Shown: positions 7,659 to 13,873 of the stretch, piece by piece | Numbering within the stretch: position 1 is the first letter of the stretch | Layout: each line of letters begins with the position of its first letter | Source of the DNA: JAUWKC01 sp035529895 | Lineage (GTDB): Bacteria > Planctomycetota > Phycisphaerae > Sedimentisphaerales > Anaerobacaceae | Assembly: GCA_035529895.1 (NCBI GenBank) | Contig: DATKVV010000067.1 | Coordinates: forward strand, 1-13,873 | Length of the DNA: 13,873 bases | Direction of reading: 5' to 3' | Program-made: the position numbers and the translations under genes | The notes under the pieces: model-generated | Told to the model about the DNA's origin: nothing | What the model saw: the letters and a program-made list of their open reading frames with translations, nothing else | Databases searched by the model: none

Positions 7659-7809
7659 AGTGTCTTCAGGATGAAATTGGAAATTGTGATTGTGCTGGAC
7701 AGGTTTCTTGTTTTAGTGATAATGAGGCTTGGCGGCGTAGCTGAGCGAGGATATACAAATGTAAATAGAGAGTCCTGGACAAAGCTATTATCTCTTTGGA
7801 GGCAAGTTC

Positions 7810-9168
7810 ATGAAAAGATGTGAAAAAAAACCAATATCCCGCAGGAAATTCCTGGCAAATTCGGCTTTGGCTGGTTTTGCTTTTCATTTCGTTCCCAGCC
7901 GACTGTTGGGAGCGGATGCACCCAGCAATAAACTTAATATTGCCGGCATTGGTGTTGGCGGCATGGGCGGCGGCAATCTGAAAGAGTGCGAGAGCGAGAA
8001 TATAGTAGCGTTGTGTGATGTTGACAGCGATTACGCCGGTAAGACCATCAAGAAATACCCCAATGCAAAGGTGTATAAAGACTATCGGGTCATGTTCGAT
8101 AAACAAAAAGACATCGACGCGGTTGTCATAGCCACCCCCGATCACACTCACGCCGTAATCACCATGGCTGCGATGCAGAGGGGTAAGCATGTTTACTGTC
8201 AGAAACCTCTGACTCATACGGTTTATGAAGCCCGAAAGATAACAGAGGCCGCACGCAAATATAAAGTGCAGACCCAGATGGGAAACCAGGGGCATTCGTC
8301 GGATTCGATCCGCATGTTTAAAGAATGGATCGATGACGGCGCGATTGGAGATGTCCGGCAAGTGTATGCCTGGACCGATCGGCCTGTCGGTGGAGACCCC
8401 TGGTCTGATTTCGCCGTCATGGCCAAGCCGCAGGATACTCCACCGGTCCCGAAGTCACTCGATTGGGATCTTTGGCTCGGACCTGTCCGCTACAGGCCTT
8501 ACCACCCTGAATATCATCCGACCAAGTGGAGAGCGTGGCTCGATTTCGGAACCGGAGCATTAGGAGACATGGGCTGCCACATAATCGACCCGGCATTCTG
8601 GGCATTAGACCTTGGCGCCCCGGAGAGCATCGAGGCAACCACCACTCACTGGAAGCCCGAAGTCAGCTCACAGACTTTCCCAAGGGCCTCAATTGTCAGG
8701 TACGAATTCCCTGCCCGCGGAAAAAAGCCCCCTGTCAAGCTGACCTGGTTCGACGGAAGGCTTCTGCCACCTATACCCGATGAGCTTGAAAAGGGCCGGA
8801 AAGTGCCGGGCAGCGGCGCCTTCATTATCGGCGATAAAGGCTGCATCATGCACGGTTCGCACGGCGCCGGCGGTGCCAGGATCATACCCGAAACCAAGAT
8901 GCAAGAATACAAAAGGCCCGAGCAGACGATCCCGAGGATTCAGCAAGGCCATGAAGGTGACTGGATCCGCGCGTGCAAGGACGGAAGACCCGCAAGCTCT
9001 AATTTCGACTACGGCGGGGCATTGACCGAGATGGTCCTTCTCGGAATGATTGCGATTCGAGTGAAAGACCAGAAACTGCAATGGGATGCCGACAACCTCA
9101 AGTTTACGAATAATGACGCCGCCAACGAACTCCTTCACATCCAGTATCGTACCGGCTGGCATTTGTAA
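7810..9168 (+). CDS. Tat-exported Gfo/Idh/MocA-family oxidoreductase
   Basis: NAD(P)-dependent sugar or glycoside oxidoreductase of 452 residues, probably periplasmic. The N-terminus carries a twin-arginine signal (SRRKFLANSALAGFAF, arginines at about 11-12), which fits export of a folded cofactor-loaded protein. The Rossmann nucleotide site is GVGGMG at 48-53, with an acidic ALCDVD end of strand 2 that favours NAD. The family's catalytic EKP motif appears as QKP at 131-133, keeping the key lysine K132. D253 and H257 in GDMGCH match the Asp-x3-His pair of inositol dehydrogenase-like members. The ribosome site GGAGG at 7798-7802 lies seven bases before the ATG. The gene sits among glycosidases on the same strand, so its substrate is likely a sugar released by them. 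Secreted members of this family can oxidise intact glycosides, but the exact reaction cannot be read here. Confidence 0.9.
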   Translation: MKRCEKKPISRRKFLANSALAGFAFHFVPSRLLGADAPSNKLNIAGIGVGGMGGGNLKECESENIVALCDVDSDYAGKTIKKYPNAKVYKDYRVMFDKQKDIDAVVIATPDHTHAVITMAAMQRGKHVYCQKPLTHTVYEARKITEAARKYKVQTQMGNQGHSSDSIRMFKEWIDDGAIGDVRQVYAWTDRPVGGDPWSDFAVMAKPQDTPPVPKSLDWDLWLGPVRYRPYHPEYHPTKWRAWLDFGTGALGDMGCHIIDPAFWALDLGAPESIEATTTHWKPEVSSQTFPRASIVRYEFPARGKKPPVKLTWFDGRLLPPIPDELEKGRKVPGSGAFIIGDKGCIMHGSHGAGGARIIPETKMQEYKRPEQTIPRIQQGHEGDWIRACKDGRPASSNFDYGGALTEMVLLGMIAIRVKDQKLQWDADNLKFTNNDAANELLHIQYRTGWHL

Positions 9169-9294
9169 CAGAAAGGTCTTTCGTTACGCAACAACCGGGA
9201 ACGGCAAAATCAGCAGACATGACAGGAAAATTGTGAGTGTTTTCGCTCTTGAGTTATTCTTCATCTTTCGCTCCCTTTCAATTTTCAACCTCGT

Positions 9295-10773
9295 TTACCT
9301 GGTTTTCTCTCGGCTCCCTTCGTCCGAATGAACATTATGATCTGATTTCTTTATTAGTTCCAGCGTAAATTGCAAAACGGTATCGACACCTTTGGCGGTA
9401 TCTTCTGGTTTTTGCTTAACTTCGTAATCAGGTATAACACCGTGACCATCAGGCTTACCGCCCGCAAGAACAAAAGCCCTTCCTGGTACAGCAACAGTTA
9501 AGCCGGTGTTCGGTAACCGGTCATCAATTGCATTGCCGTAAAGTACGGTCGGGTCTCCGGTCTCTTCGCCGATAAGTTTGCCTATGCCGAAACATTTAAC
9601 TGCTGATGCAAAGCTTGTAGTCGTTGAAAAACTGTGTGGACCTATTAGGACAAATGTTTTTCCTTCAAATCTCATAGGATTTTCAGGCGGAGTCTTTAGG
9701 GGTAGCTCTAATGTAATGAAATCACCAATCTTTTTGTCTTCGAATAACCCGGGACTCTGCTTCCGAAGTGGTGCGATTCCTTGTTCATCCTGTGAACTTA
9801 GTTTTATTTGAGCTTTCTCGAATTGTCTGTATGGTTTTCCGGTAAGGTATTCAAGTAACGCATCGGCATTCATATCGCTGCCGCCTGGATTTTTGCGGAC
9901 ATCGACTATCAAATCATGAACACTCTTATCATGTATTTCCTGAAAGACCTCCCGCAAGAATTCTTCAAACTTCGCTAAATGGCTCCCGAAGGAATTTATC
10001 TCAAGAACTACGGTGTCGTATTGAGTAAGATATTTGTGATGGTTTTTTGTTTTTCCATCATCGGATACAACAGGTGCACCAGTAATTACTGTTAAAGGAA
10101 CAGGACTAAGCATATATTTACTAATGGTACCATCTGCGCATTTGACCTCCACATTCCATGATTTAACTGGCCCATATTTGAGATAGAGCAACCATCCAAA
10201 TATCTCGGGACGCTCAATAACAGATGGATTAATATTTTTGTTTTCAGATGGGACCAACCGTGCAAATTCATTAAATATTTCTGAAGCTTGGCAGCTGTTT
10301 ATAGTAAGTAAAGTTGCACCTAAGGGCAGTTCAGAGGATGAAAAGTTCTTGCTAATGATAAGCTTTAAATTATCCCATCGCAGAGCTAAAGGGAAAACAC
10401 TGCCTCCCTTTGCCATGAACTGCTTAAGTTCATCCGAAAATGGCTGGATATAAGTATGACCACTTTTCAGCGATGCAACTACAGGGGCGACAGTTTTGTA
10501 GAAGTCAAGGGGGCTCATAGGTTTGCTGATTTTTTTATATAACTGCTTTTTCAACGGCTCAAACTCCTGCTTAGTTGTATAGGCGTACATATTAGGATGG
10601 ACTTCTTCGATTGTTTTGAATAGAAAATCAAGGTCCTCTTTGAGCTTTTCTGGCGGGATGGGTTTGGAGTAATCTGGCTGATTTGGTTCTCTATTCGGCG
10701 GTTGCTGTTTGGCAAGAGCTGGGTGACAGCCGCAACAAAGCAGTAGAAGCATCAGCACTTTGAGCTTTTCCAT
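9295..10773 (-). CDS. S41-family (tricorn/C-terminal processing type) serine peptidase
   Basis: Predicted exported serine peptidase of 492 residues, oriented against its neighbours. The N-terminus MEKLKVLMLLLLCCGC suggests a lipoprotein anchored at C16, although the residues before it do not match a strict lipobox; cleavage after ALA at 19-21 is the alternative. A proline-rich linker covers about 24-41. H106 in SGHTYI fits the tricorn-type catalytic His. The core continues with LIVDVRKNPGG (288-298). The nucleophile serine is S383 in GPHSFSTTTSFA, placed by alignment with the CtpA SASE segment, and E403/E404 follow in GEETGDP. This supports a Ser-His-Glu type site instead of the Ser-Lys pair of CtpA. 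AGGA lies seven bases before the ATG. Base composition is lower in GC than the flanking genes (26/60 G+C in 9361-9420). Its target protein is unknown. Confidence 0.85.
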   Translation of the reverse strand: MEKLKVLMLLLLCCGCHPALAKQQPPNREPNQPDYSKPIPPEKLKEDLDFLFKTIEEVHPNMYAYTTKQEFEPLKKQLYKKISKPMSPLDFYKTVAPVVASLKSGHTYIQPFSDELKQFMAKGGSVFPLALRWDNLKLIISKNFSSSELPLGATLLTINSCQASEIFNEFARLVPSENKNINPSVIERPEIFGWLLYLKYGPVKSWNVEVKCADGTISKYMLSPVPLTVITGAPVVSDDGKTKNHHKYLTQYDTVVLEINSFGSHLAKFEEFLREVFQEIHDKSVHDLIVDVRKNPGGSDMNADALLEYLTGKPYRQFEKAQIKLSSQDEQGIAPLRKQSPGLFEDKKIGDFITLELPLKTPPENPMRFEGKTFVLIGPHSFSTTTSFASAVKCFGIGKLIGEETGDPTVLYGNAIDDRLPNTGLTVAVPGRAFVLAGGKPDGHGVIPDYEVKQKPEDTAKGVDTVLQFTLELIKKSDHNVHSDEGSREKTR

Positions 10774-10833
10774 GCCGCAATCCTTTCCAATAGAATAAAG
10801 TGTTTGCCTTTGCCGGACAGCTTACAGAGTAAA

Positions 10834-10850
10834 TGTTACGGTATTGTTAC
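10834..10850 (+). promoter_or_regulatory. Direct repeat TGTTAC x2 in the divergent promoter region
   Basis: TGTTAC occurs at 10834-10839 and 10845-10850, 11 bases apart, about one helical turn. It lies between the divergent S41 peptidase and GH127 genes, beside a T-rich tract at about 10856-10875. The spacing suits a regulator binding one face of DNA and controlling either gene, but six-base repeats also occur by chance. Confidence 0.25.
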
Positions 10851-10996
10851 AGTTTTGATATTTTTTTATTTTTTCAAGGACAATTGATTGGTCGAATTGT
10901 GGTGGAGATTTTGTTCTTGCTTGTTCTGGGGGCTCTTTGTAAAAGTAGTGCCGTTGGCTGCGCATCGGTCACTTGTGGTATTCATAGGAGGAAAAA

Positions 10997-12976
10997 ATGG
11001 GAATGTTTCAAGCTTTAAGAAGCCGTACTTTTGCGATTACGGCGTATATCCTGCTAACACCGATGGGGGGTATTGTCCAGTCCGCCGAAGGGCCCATGGG
11101 CAAGTTGAAGGCTGTGCCTTTTACCGATGTCGTAATAGCGGACGAGTTCTGGGCGCCGCGGCTTGAGACCAACCGCAAGGTTACCGTGCCGTACTGCTTC
11201 AAGAAATGCGAAGAGACCGGCCGAATCGACAACTTCACCAAAGCCGCAGGCCTTATGCCGGGCAAATTCGAGGGCAAATACTTCAACGATTCGGACGTTT
11301 ACAAGGTGATAGAAGGCGCTGCCTATTCGCTGAAAAGCCATCCCCACCCGCAGCTTGAAAAGTATGTTGACGGCGTGATTGATAAAATCGCGGCGGCCCA
11401 ATGGCAAGACGGCTACCTTTACACCTTTTATTCGTTGCCCTCGCGCCAGAGCGAAAAACGCTGGACCAACACCAGGGTAATGCACGAGCTCTATTGTGCG
11501 GGTCATTTCTTCGAAGCCGCGGTTGCATATTACCAGGCCACCGGAAAAAGAAAAATTCTGGATGTTGCCATTCGGCTGGCCGACTGCATTGACTCAGTCT
11601 TTGGCCCCGACAAAAAGCGTGACATACCCGGCCACGAGGAAATCGAAATCGGCCTTGTTAAGCTCTACCACGCAACCGGCAACGAAAAGTATCTGAAGCT
11701 GGCCAAATTCTTTCTCGATGAGCGCGGCAGGGCCCACGACCGGGAACTTTACGGCCCGTATTGCCAGGACCACAAGCCGGTCGTCGAGCAGGATGCCGCC
11801 GTCGGTCACGCAGTGAGGGCCGGCTACCTCTATTGCGGAATGGCAGACGTCGCGTCACTGACGGGCGATGCCGATTACGTCAAGGCGCTGGATAGAATCT
11901 GGCAGGACATCGTCTCGAAAAAGCTCTATATAACCGGCGGCATCGGCGCCACGCGCAAGGGCGAAGCGTTCGGCGACGGCTACGAGCTGCCCAATGCAAC
12001 CGCTTACAACGAAACCTGCGCCGCCATCGCCAATGCCATGTGGAACCACCGCATGTTCCTGCTGCACGGGGACGCCAGGTATATCGACGTGCTCGAACGA
12101 ATAATCTACAACGGGTTTCTCTCGGGCGTTTCGCTGGAAGGTGACAAGTTCTTCTATCCAAACCCTCTGGCCAGCGAGGGCAAATACCAGCGAAGCCCCT
12201 GGTTCGGCTGCGCCTGCTGTCCCTCAAACATCGTGCGATTCATACCCTCCGTGCCGGGATACGTCTATGCCGGTAAAGATGACGCCCTTTACGTCAACCT
12301 TTTCGTCGCCGGCGCCGGCACATTCAAACTGGCAAACAACACGGTGAAGCTGCGGCAGGAAACCCAATACCCGTGGGACGGCCGGGTCAAAATCACGGTT
12401 GAGCCCCGGCGACCGGCGGAATTCGCAATTTACCTCCGTATCCCCAGCTGGGCACAAAACCAGCCCGTCCCGAGCGATTTGTATCGATATATGGATGAAA
12501 GTAACGAGAAGGCGACGTGTCAGGTCAATGGCAAACCGTTTGCGCCGGATATGGACAAGGGCTTTGCCCGCATCGAACGCAGGTGGGAAAAGGGCGACAC
12601 CATCGAGCTGGAACTGCCGATGCCTGTCCGCCGGGTGCTGTGCAACGAAAAGGTCAAGGAAAACGACGGCAAAGTCGCTTTACAGCGCGGCCCAATCGTG
12701 TACTGTGCCGAGGAGGCCGACAACGGTGAAAACGTCGGTCGGCTGCTTCTGTCGGCCGATGTGAAGCTGAAGGCCGAGTACCGTAAAGACCTCTTGGGGG
12801 GGCTGTGCGTCATTACCGGCTGGGTTCGGACCTGGCACCTCAACAACGAGTATGTCTTTCCGGACGAGCAAGACTTTGTCGCGATTCCCTATTATGCCTG
12901 GTCACACCGCGGCCCCGGCGAGATGGCCGTGTGGCTGGCCAGATTTTTTGAGTTTCCAGAGGCCGAAACACAATAG
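10997..12976 (+). CDS. Exported GH127 beta-L-arabinofuranosidase (DUF1680)
   Basis: Predicted secreted zinc-dependent beta-L-arabinofuranosidase of 659 residues, which releases L-arabinose from beta-linked arabinofuranosides. A signal peptide spans about residues 1-30 (ends VQSA). The (alpha/alpha)6 barrel begins with the family-typical DEFWAPRLETNRKVTVP region near 49-65. The catalytic zinc site of the reference enzyme HypBA1 (E322 acid/base; E338, C340, C417 and C418, with C417 the nucleophile) maps to E323 in KGEAFGDG, E339 and C341 in AYNETCA, and C407/C408 in CACCPSN. All are present. Beta-sandwich domains follow from about residue 420 (IYLRIPSW, then VALQRGPIVY). The ribosome site AGGAGG at 10986-10991 lies five bases before the ATG. 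A second ATG two codons later would change little. DUF1680 also includes families other than GH127, so substrate choice is less sure than fold and mechanism. Confidence 0.9.
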   Translation: MGMFQALRSRTFAITAYILLTPMGGIVQSAEGPMGKLKAVPFTDVVIADEFWAPRLETNRKVTVPYCFKKCEETGRIDNFTKAAGLMPGKFEGKYFNDSDVYKVIEGAAYSLKSHPHPQLEKYVDGVIDKIAAAQWQDGYLYTFYSLPSRQSEKRWTNTRVMHELYCAGHFFEAAVAYYQATGKRKILDVAIRLADCIDSVFGPDKKRDIPGHEEIEIGLVKLYHATGNEKYLKLAKFFLDERGRAHDRELYGPYCQDHKPVVEQDAAVGHAVRAGYLYCGMADVASLTGDADYVKALDRIWQDIVSKKLYITGGIGATRKGEAFGDGYELPNATAYNETCAAIANAMWNHRMFLLHGDARYIDVLERIIYNGFLSGVSLEGDKFFYPNPLASEGKYQRSPWFGCACCPSNIVRFIPSVPGYVYAGKDDALYVNLFVAGAGTFKLANNTVKLRQETQYPWDGRVKITVEPRRPAEFAIYLRIPSWAQNQPVPSDLYRYMDESNEKATCQVNGKPFAPDMDKGFARIERRWEKGDTIELELPMPVRRVLCNEKVKENDGKVALQRGPIVYCAEEADNGENVGRLLLSADVKLKAEYRKDLLGGLCVITGWVRTWHLNNEYVFPDEQDFVAIPYYAWSHRGPGEMAVWLARFFEFPEAETQ

Positions 12977-13149
12977 CGGGCAGAACAGACGCAGCATTTT
13001 GAGCACCGGCAGGCATTCAAAGTATCAGAGGCGACTGTCAATTAGTCCGACGCGGCCCAATTTTTTTCTTGCCGCCGGAACCGGCCTCTGTTAGAAAACA
13101 ATAGTTTTGTCGAGATATAGATATAAACCTTATTGAAGGGAGTCATGTC

Positions 13150-13581
13150 ATGGAAGAAAATATCGAAACACCTCAAGCTTCAGAAAGTCCCGAACAAGGT
13201 CCCGAGGCTCAGCAGGCTGAGAAGGCTCAACCGGCCGAAGTCAGCAAAGATGCCCGTATGTGGGCTATGTTCTGCCATCTGGCGGGACTCGCCTTGTTCA
13301 TACTGCCCGGGATTGGTAACGTTGTCGGCCCATTGATTTTCTGGCAGATAAAGAAGGACGAGTTTCCTTTCGTTGGCAACCAAGGCAAAGAGGCGGTCAA
13401 CTTCCAGATCTCAATGTCGATATACGGGCTTGTTGCAGGACTTCTCTGCTTTGCGTGCGTGGGGTTTTTCTTGTTGCCCGCTCTTGTCATTGTTGACGTC
13501 GTCTTTTTGCTGATTGCGGCGGTTAAGGCAAACAACGGCCAAGCCTACCGTTATCCCTTGACCATCAGATTCATTAAATAA
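13150..13581 (+). CDS. DUF4870 (Tic20-like) small membrane protein
   Basis: A 143-residue membrane protein of unknown function. Residues 1-32 are a charged, Glu/Gln/Pro-rich and probably disordered cytoplasmic tail. The family's typical core follows: WAMFCHLAGLALFILPGIG (38-56), GPLIFWQIKKDEFPFV (60-75) and GKEAVNFQIS (79-88). Three membrane segments are likely at about 40-64, 86-105 and 107-125. Many DUF4870 proteins have this 'cH..gl....p.g..lgPLi.W..kk....v..qgkea.nFqis' layout. GAAGGGAG at 13135-13142 lies seven bases before ATG 13150; the ATG at 13145 is out of frame. There is no obvious link to the sugar genes. Confidence 0.85.
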   Translation: MEENIETPQASESPEQGPEAQQAEKAQPAEVSKDARMWAMFCHLAGLALFILPGIGNVVGPLIFWQIKKDEFPFVGNQGKEAVNFQISMSIYGLVAGLLCFACVGFFLLPALVIVDVVFLLIAAVKANNGQAYRYPLTIRFIK

Positions 13582-13716
13582 GCAGTTCGGTCTGCAGGCG
13601 CGAGGTCGGATTGTCTCTTGGCACGCGAATTAACAATGCCAGCACGTGTGGGATGACACTGACAGTATTCGTATGCGATTTCTCTCAAAATATTAATGTT
13701 TTTAAGAGGTTGAAAA

Positions 13717-13736
13717 ATGAAGGCTAATCTTACTAA
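13717..13736 (+). pseudogene. 5' end of a gene cut by the IS5-type element
   Basis: AAGAGGT at 13704-13710 is a good ribosome site six bases before ATG 13717. The frame reads MKANLT and then meets the left end of the insertion element at about 13737, within codon 7; reading on gives a stop at 13747-13749. This looks like the start of a native gene broken by insertion. Too little remains to identify it, and the remainder would lie beyond the element, outside the window. Confidence 0.45.
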
Positions 13737-13772
13737 GAGCCTATCCTAATAACCCTTGAATGGCCGATATAA

Positions 13773-13794
13773 TCAAAGGCGATGATGCCTTTGA
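13773..13794 (+). repeat. Perfect 8-bp hairpin touching the transposase ribosome site
   Basis: TCAAAGGC (13773-13780) and GCCTTTGA (13787-13794) are exact reverse complements around the loop GATGAT. The right arm ends at the first base of the AAAGGA ribosome site (13794-13799). Hairpins near the start of insertion-sequence genes are known to limit translation from outside transcripts (described for IS10 and IS50), so a similar role is plausible here. Confidence 0.5.
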
Positions 13795-13806
13795 AAGGAT
13801 TCAGGG

Positions 13807-13873
13807 ATGAAAAAACGGAAAGCAAAGAATAGATACAGGATTTCAGACGAATTGTGGGAAAAGATCGAGCCGC
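13807..13873 (+). CDS. IS5-family transposase, N-terminal start (partial)
   Basis: ATG 13807 follows AAAGGA at 13794-13799 with seven bases between. The 22 visible codons begin MKKRKAKNRY and continue RISDELWEKIEP to the window edge. The 'YRISDE-W--IEP' pattern is the usual opening of IS5-type transposases with the DUF4096 N-terminal domain, normally followed by LLP. The DDE domain is outside the window, so intactness, and any frameshift as in two-frame IS5 relatives, cannot be judged. Confidence 0.8.
   Translation, partial: MKKRKAKNRYRISDELWEKIEP

Larger units (their letters stand above)
13737..13873 (+). mobile_element. IS5-family insertion sequence, left end (partial)
   Basis: The transposase start at 13807 is preceded by a probable left terminal repeat, GAGCCTATCCTAATAACCC (13737-13755). 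Its GAGCCT..TCC start resembles the ends of IS5-family elements of the IS1031/IS427 kind. The TAA just before it (13734-13736) would fit a three-base TNA target. The right end and second target copy are outside the window. Confidence 0.65.

Noticed and set aside
7666..8361. 231-codon open frame on the minus strand across the start of the oxidoreductase gene.
   Set aside because: It overlaps the Tat signal and Rossmann region of a firmly recognised gene and has no ribosome site or domain that I can see.
9235..9248. Small hairpin GAGTG-TTTT-CGCTC between the convergent oxidoreductase and peptidase genes, considered as a shared terminator.
   Set aside because: Only five pairs with one wobble on the plus strand, a mismatch on the minus strand, and no clear T-run following.
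10833..11018. 61-codon hydrophobic open frame in the gap before the GH127 gene.
   Set aside because: It has no ribosome site, arises from a T-rich control region, and overlaps the GH127 start in another frame.
13060..13087. GCCGG-AA-CCGGC inverted repeat near a T-run, considered as a terminator after the GH127 gene.
   Set aside because: The T-run comes before the hairpin on the plus strand, and the two-base gap leaves only a four-pair stem. It does not fit an intrinsic terminator in either direction.

Overview
The window reads as an accessory carbohydrate-degradation region from a bacterium of the PVC group. Planctomycetota (Phycisphaerae/Sedimentisphaerales-like) is my best guess, with Kiritimatiellota or Lentisphaerota as alternatives. 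The reasons are a run of exported glycoside hydrolases without SusC/SusD genes, a twin-arginine-exported Gfo/Idh/MocA oxidoreductase, a DUF1680/GH127 enzyme, a GH116/DUF608 enzyme carrying an inserted beta-sandwich, and wide gaps between genes. This assignment is inference from gene content, not from a marker gene.

Layout. 2-124 is the 3' end of an IS630-type transposase. 287-1879 encodes an exported beta-propeller glycosidase-like protein (GH43/GH32 type). 2107-5277 encodes an exported GH116-type enzyme with a nested extra domain. 5449-7620 encodes an exported (alpha/alpha)6 six-hairpin glycosidase-like protein of no family I can name. 7810-9168 encodes a Tat-exported Gfo/Idh/MocA oxidoreductase. 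9295-10773 on the minus strand encodes an S41 peptidase with a lipoprotein-like N-terminus. 10997-12976 encodes an exported GH127 beta-L-arabinofuranosidase with its zinc-site residues intact. 13150-13581 encodes a small DUF4870 membrane protein. From 13737 to the window edge lies the left end of an IS5-type element, which appears to have landed in codon 7 of a gene starting at 13717. All gaps between genes are shorter than 300 bases.

How the genes may work together. Every enzyme has an export signal, so glycan breakdown would occur in the periplasm or at the cell surface. GH127 removes beta-L-arabinofuranose, and the propeller, GH116 and six-hairpin proteins would attack other linkages. The oxidoreductase would oxidise or reduce a sugar or glycoside. 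A target such as an arabinosylated plant or algal glycan or glycoprotein is plausible but not proven.

The least ordinary signal is a roughly 63-base block found twice (257-319 and 1951-2013). It covers the ribosome site and first codons of the propeller gene and is repeated upstream of the GH116 gene. There the same start (MFFNRLNGKC versus MLFKSLNGKC) is cut off from the GH116 reading frame by one in-frame TGA. This could be a short leader peptide, a broken 5' extension of the GH116 gene, or a shared regulatory element.
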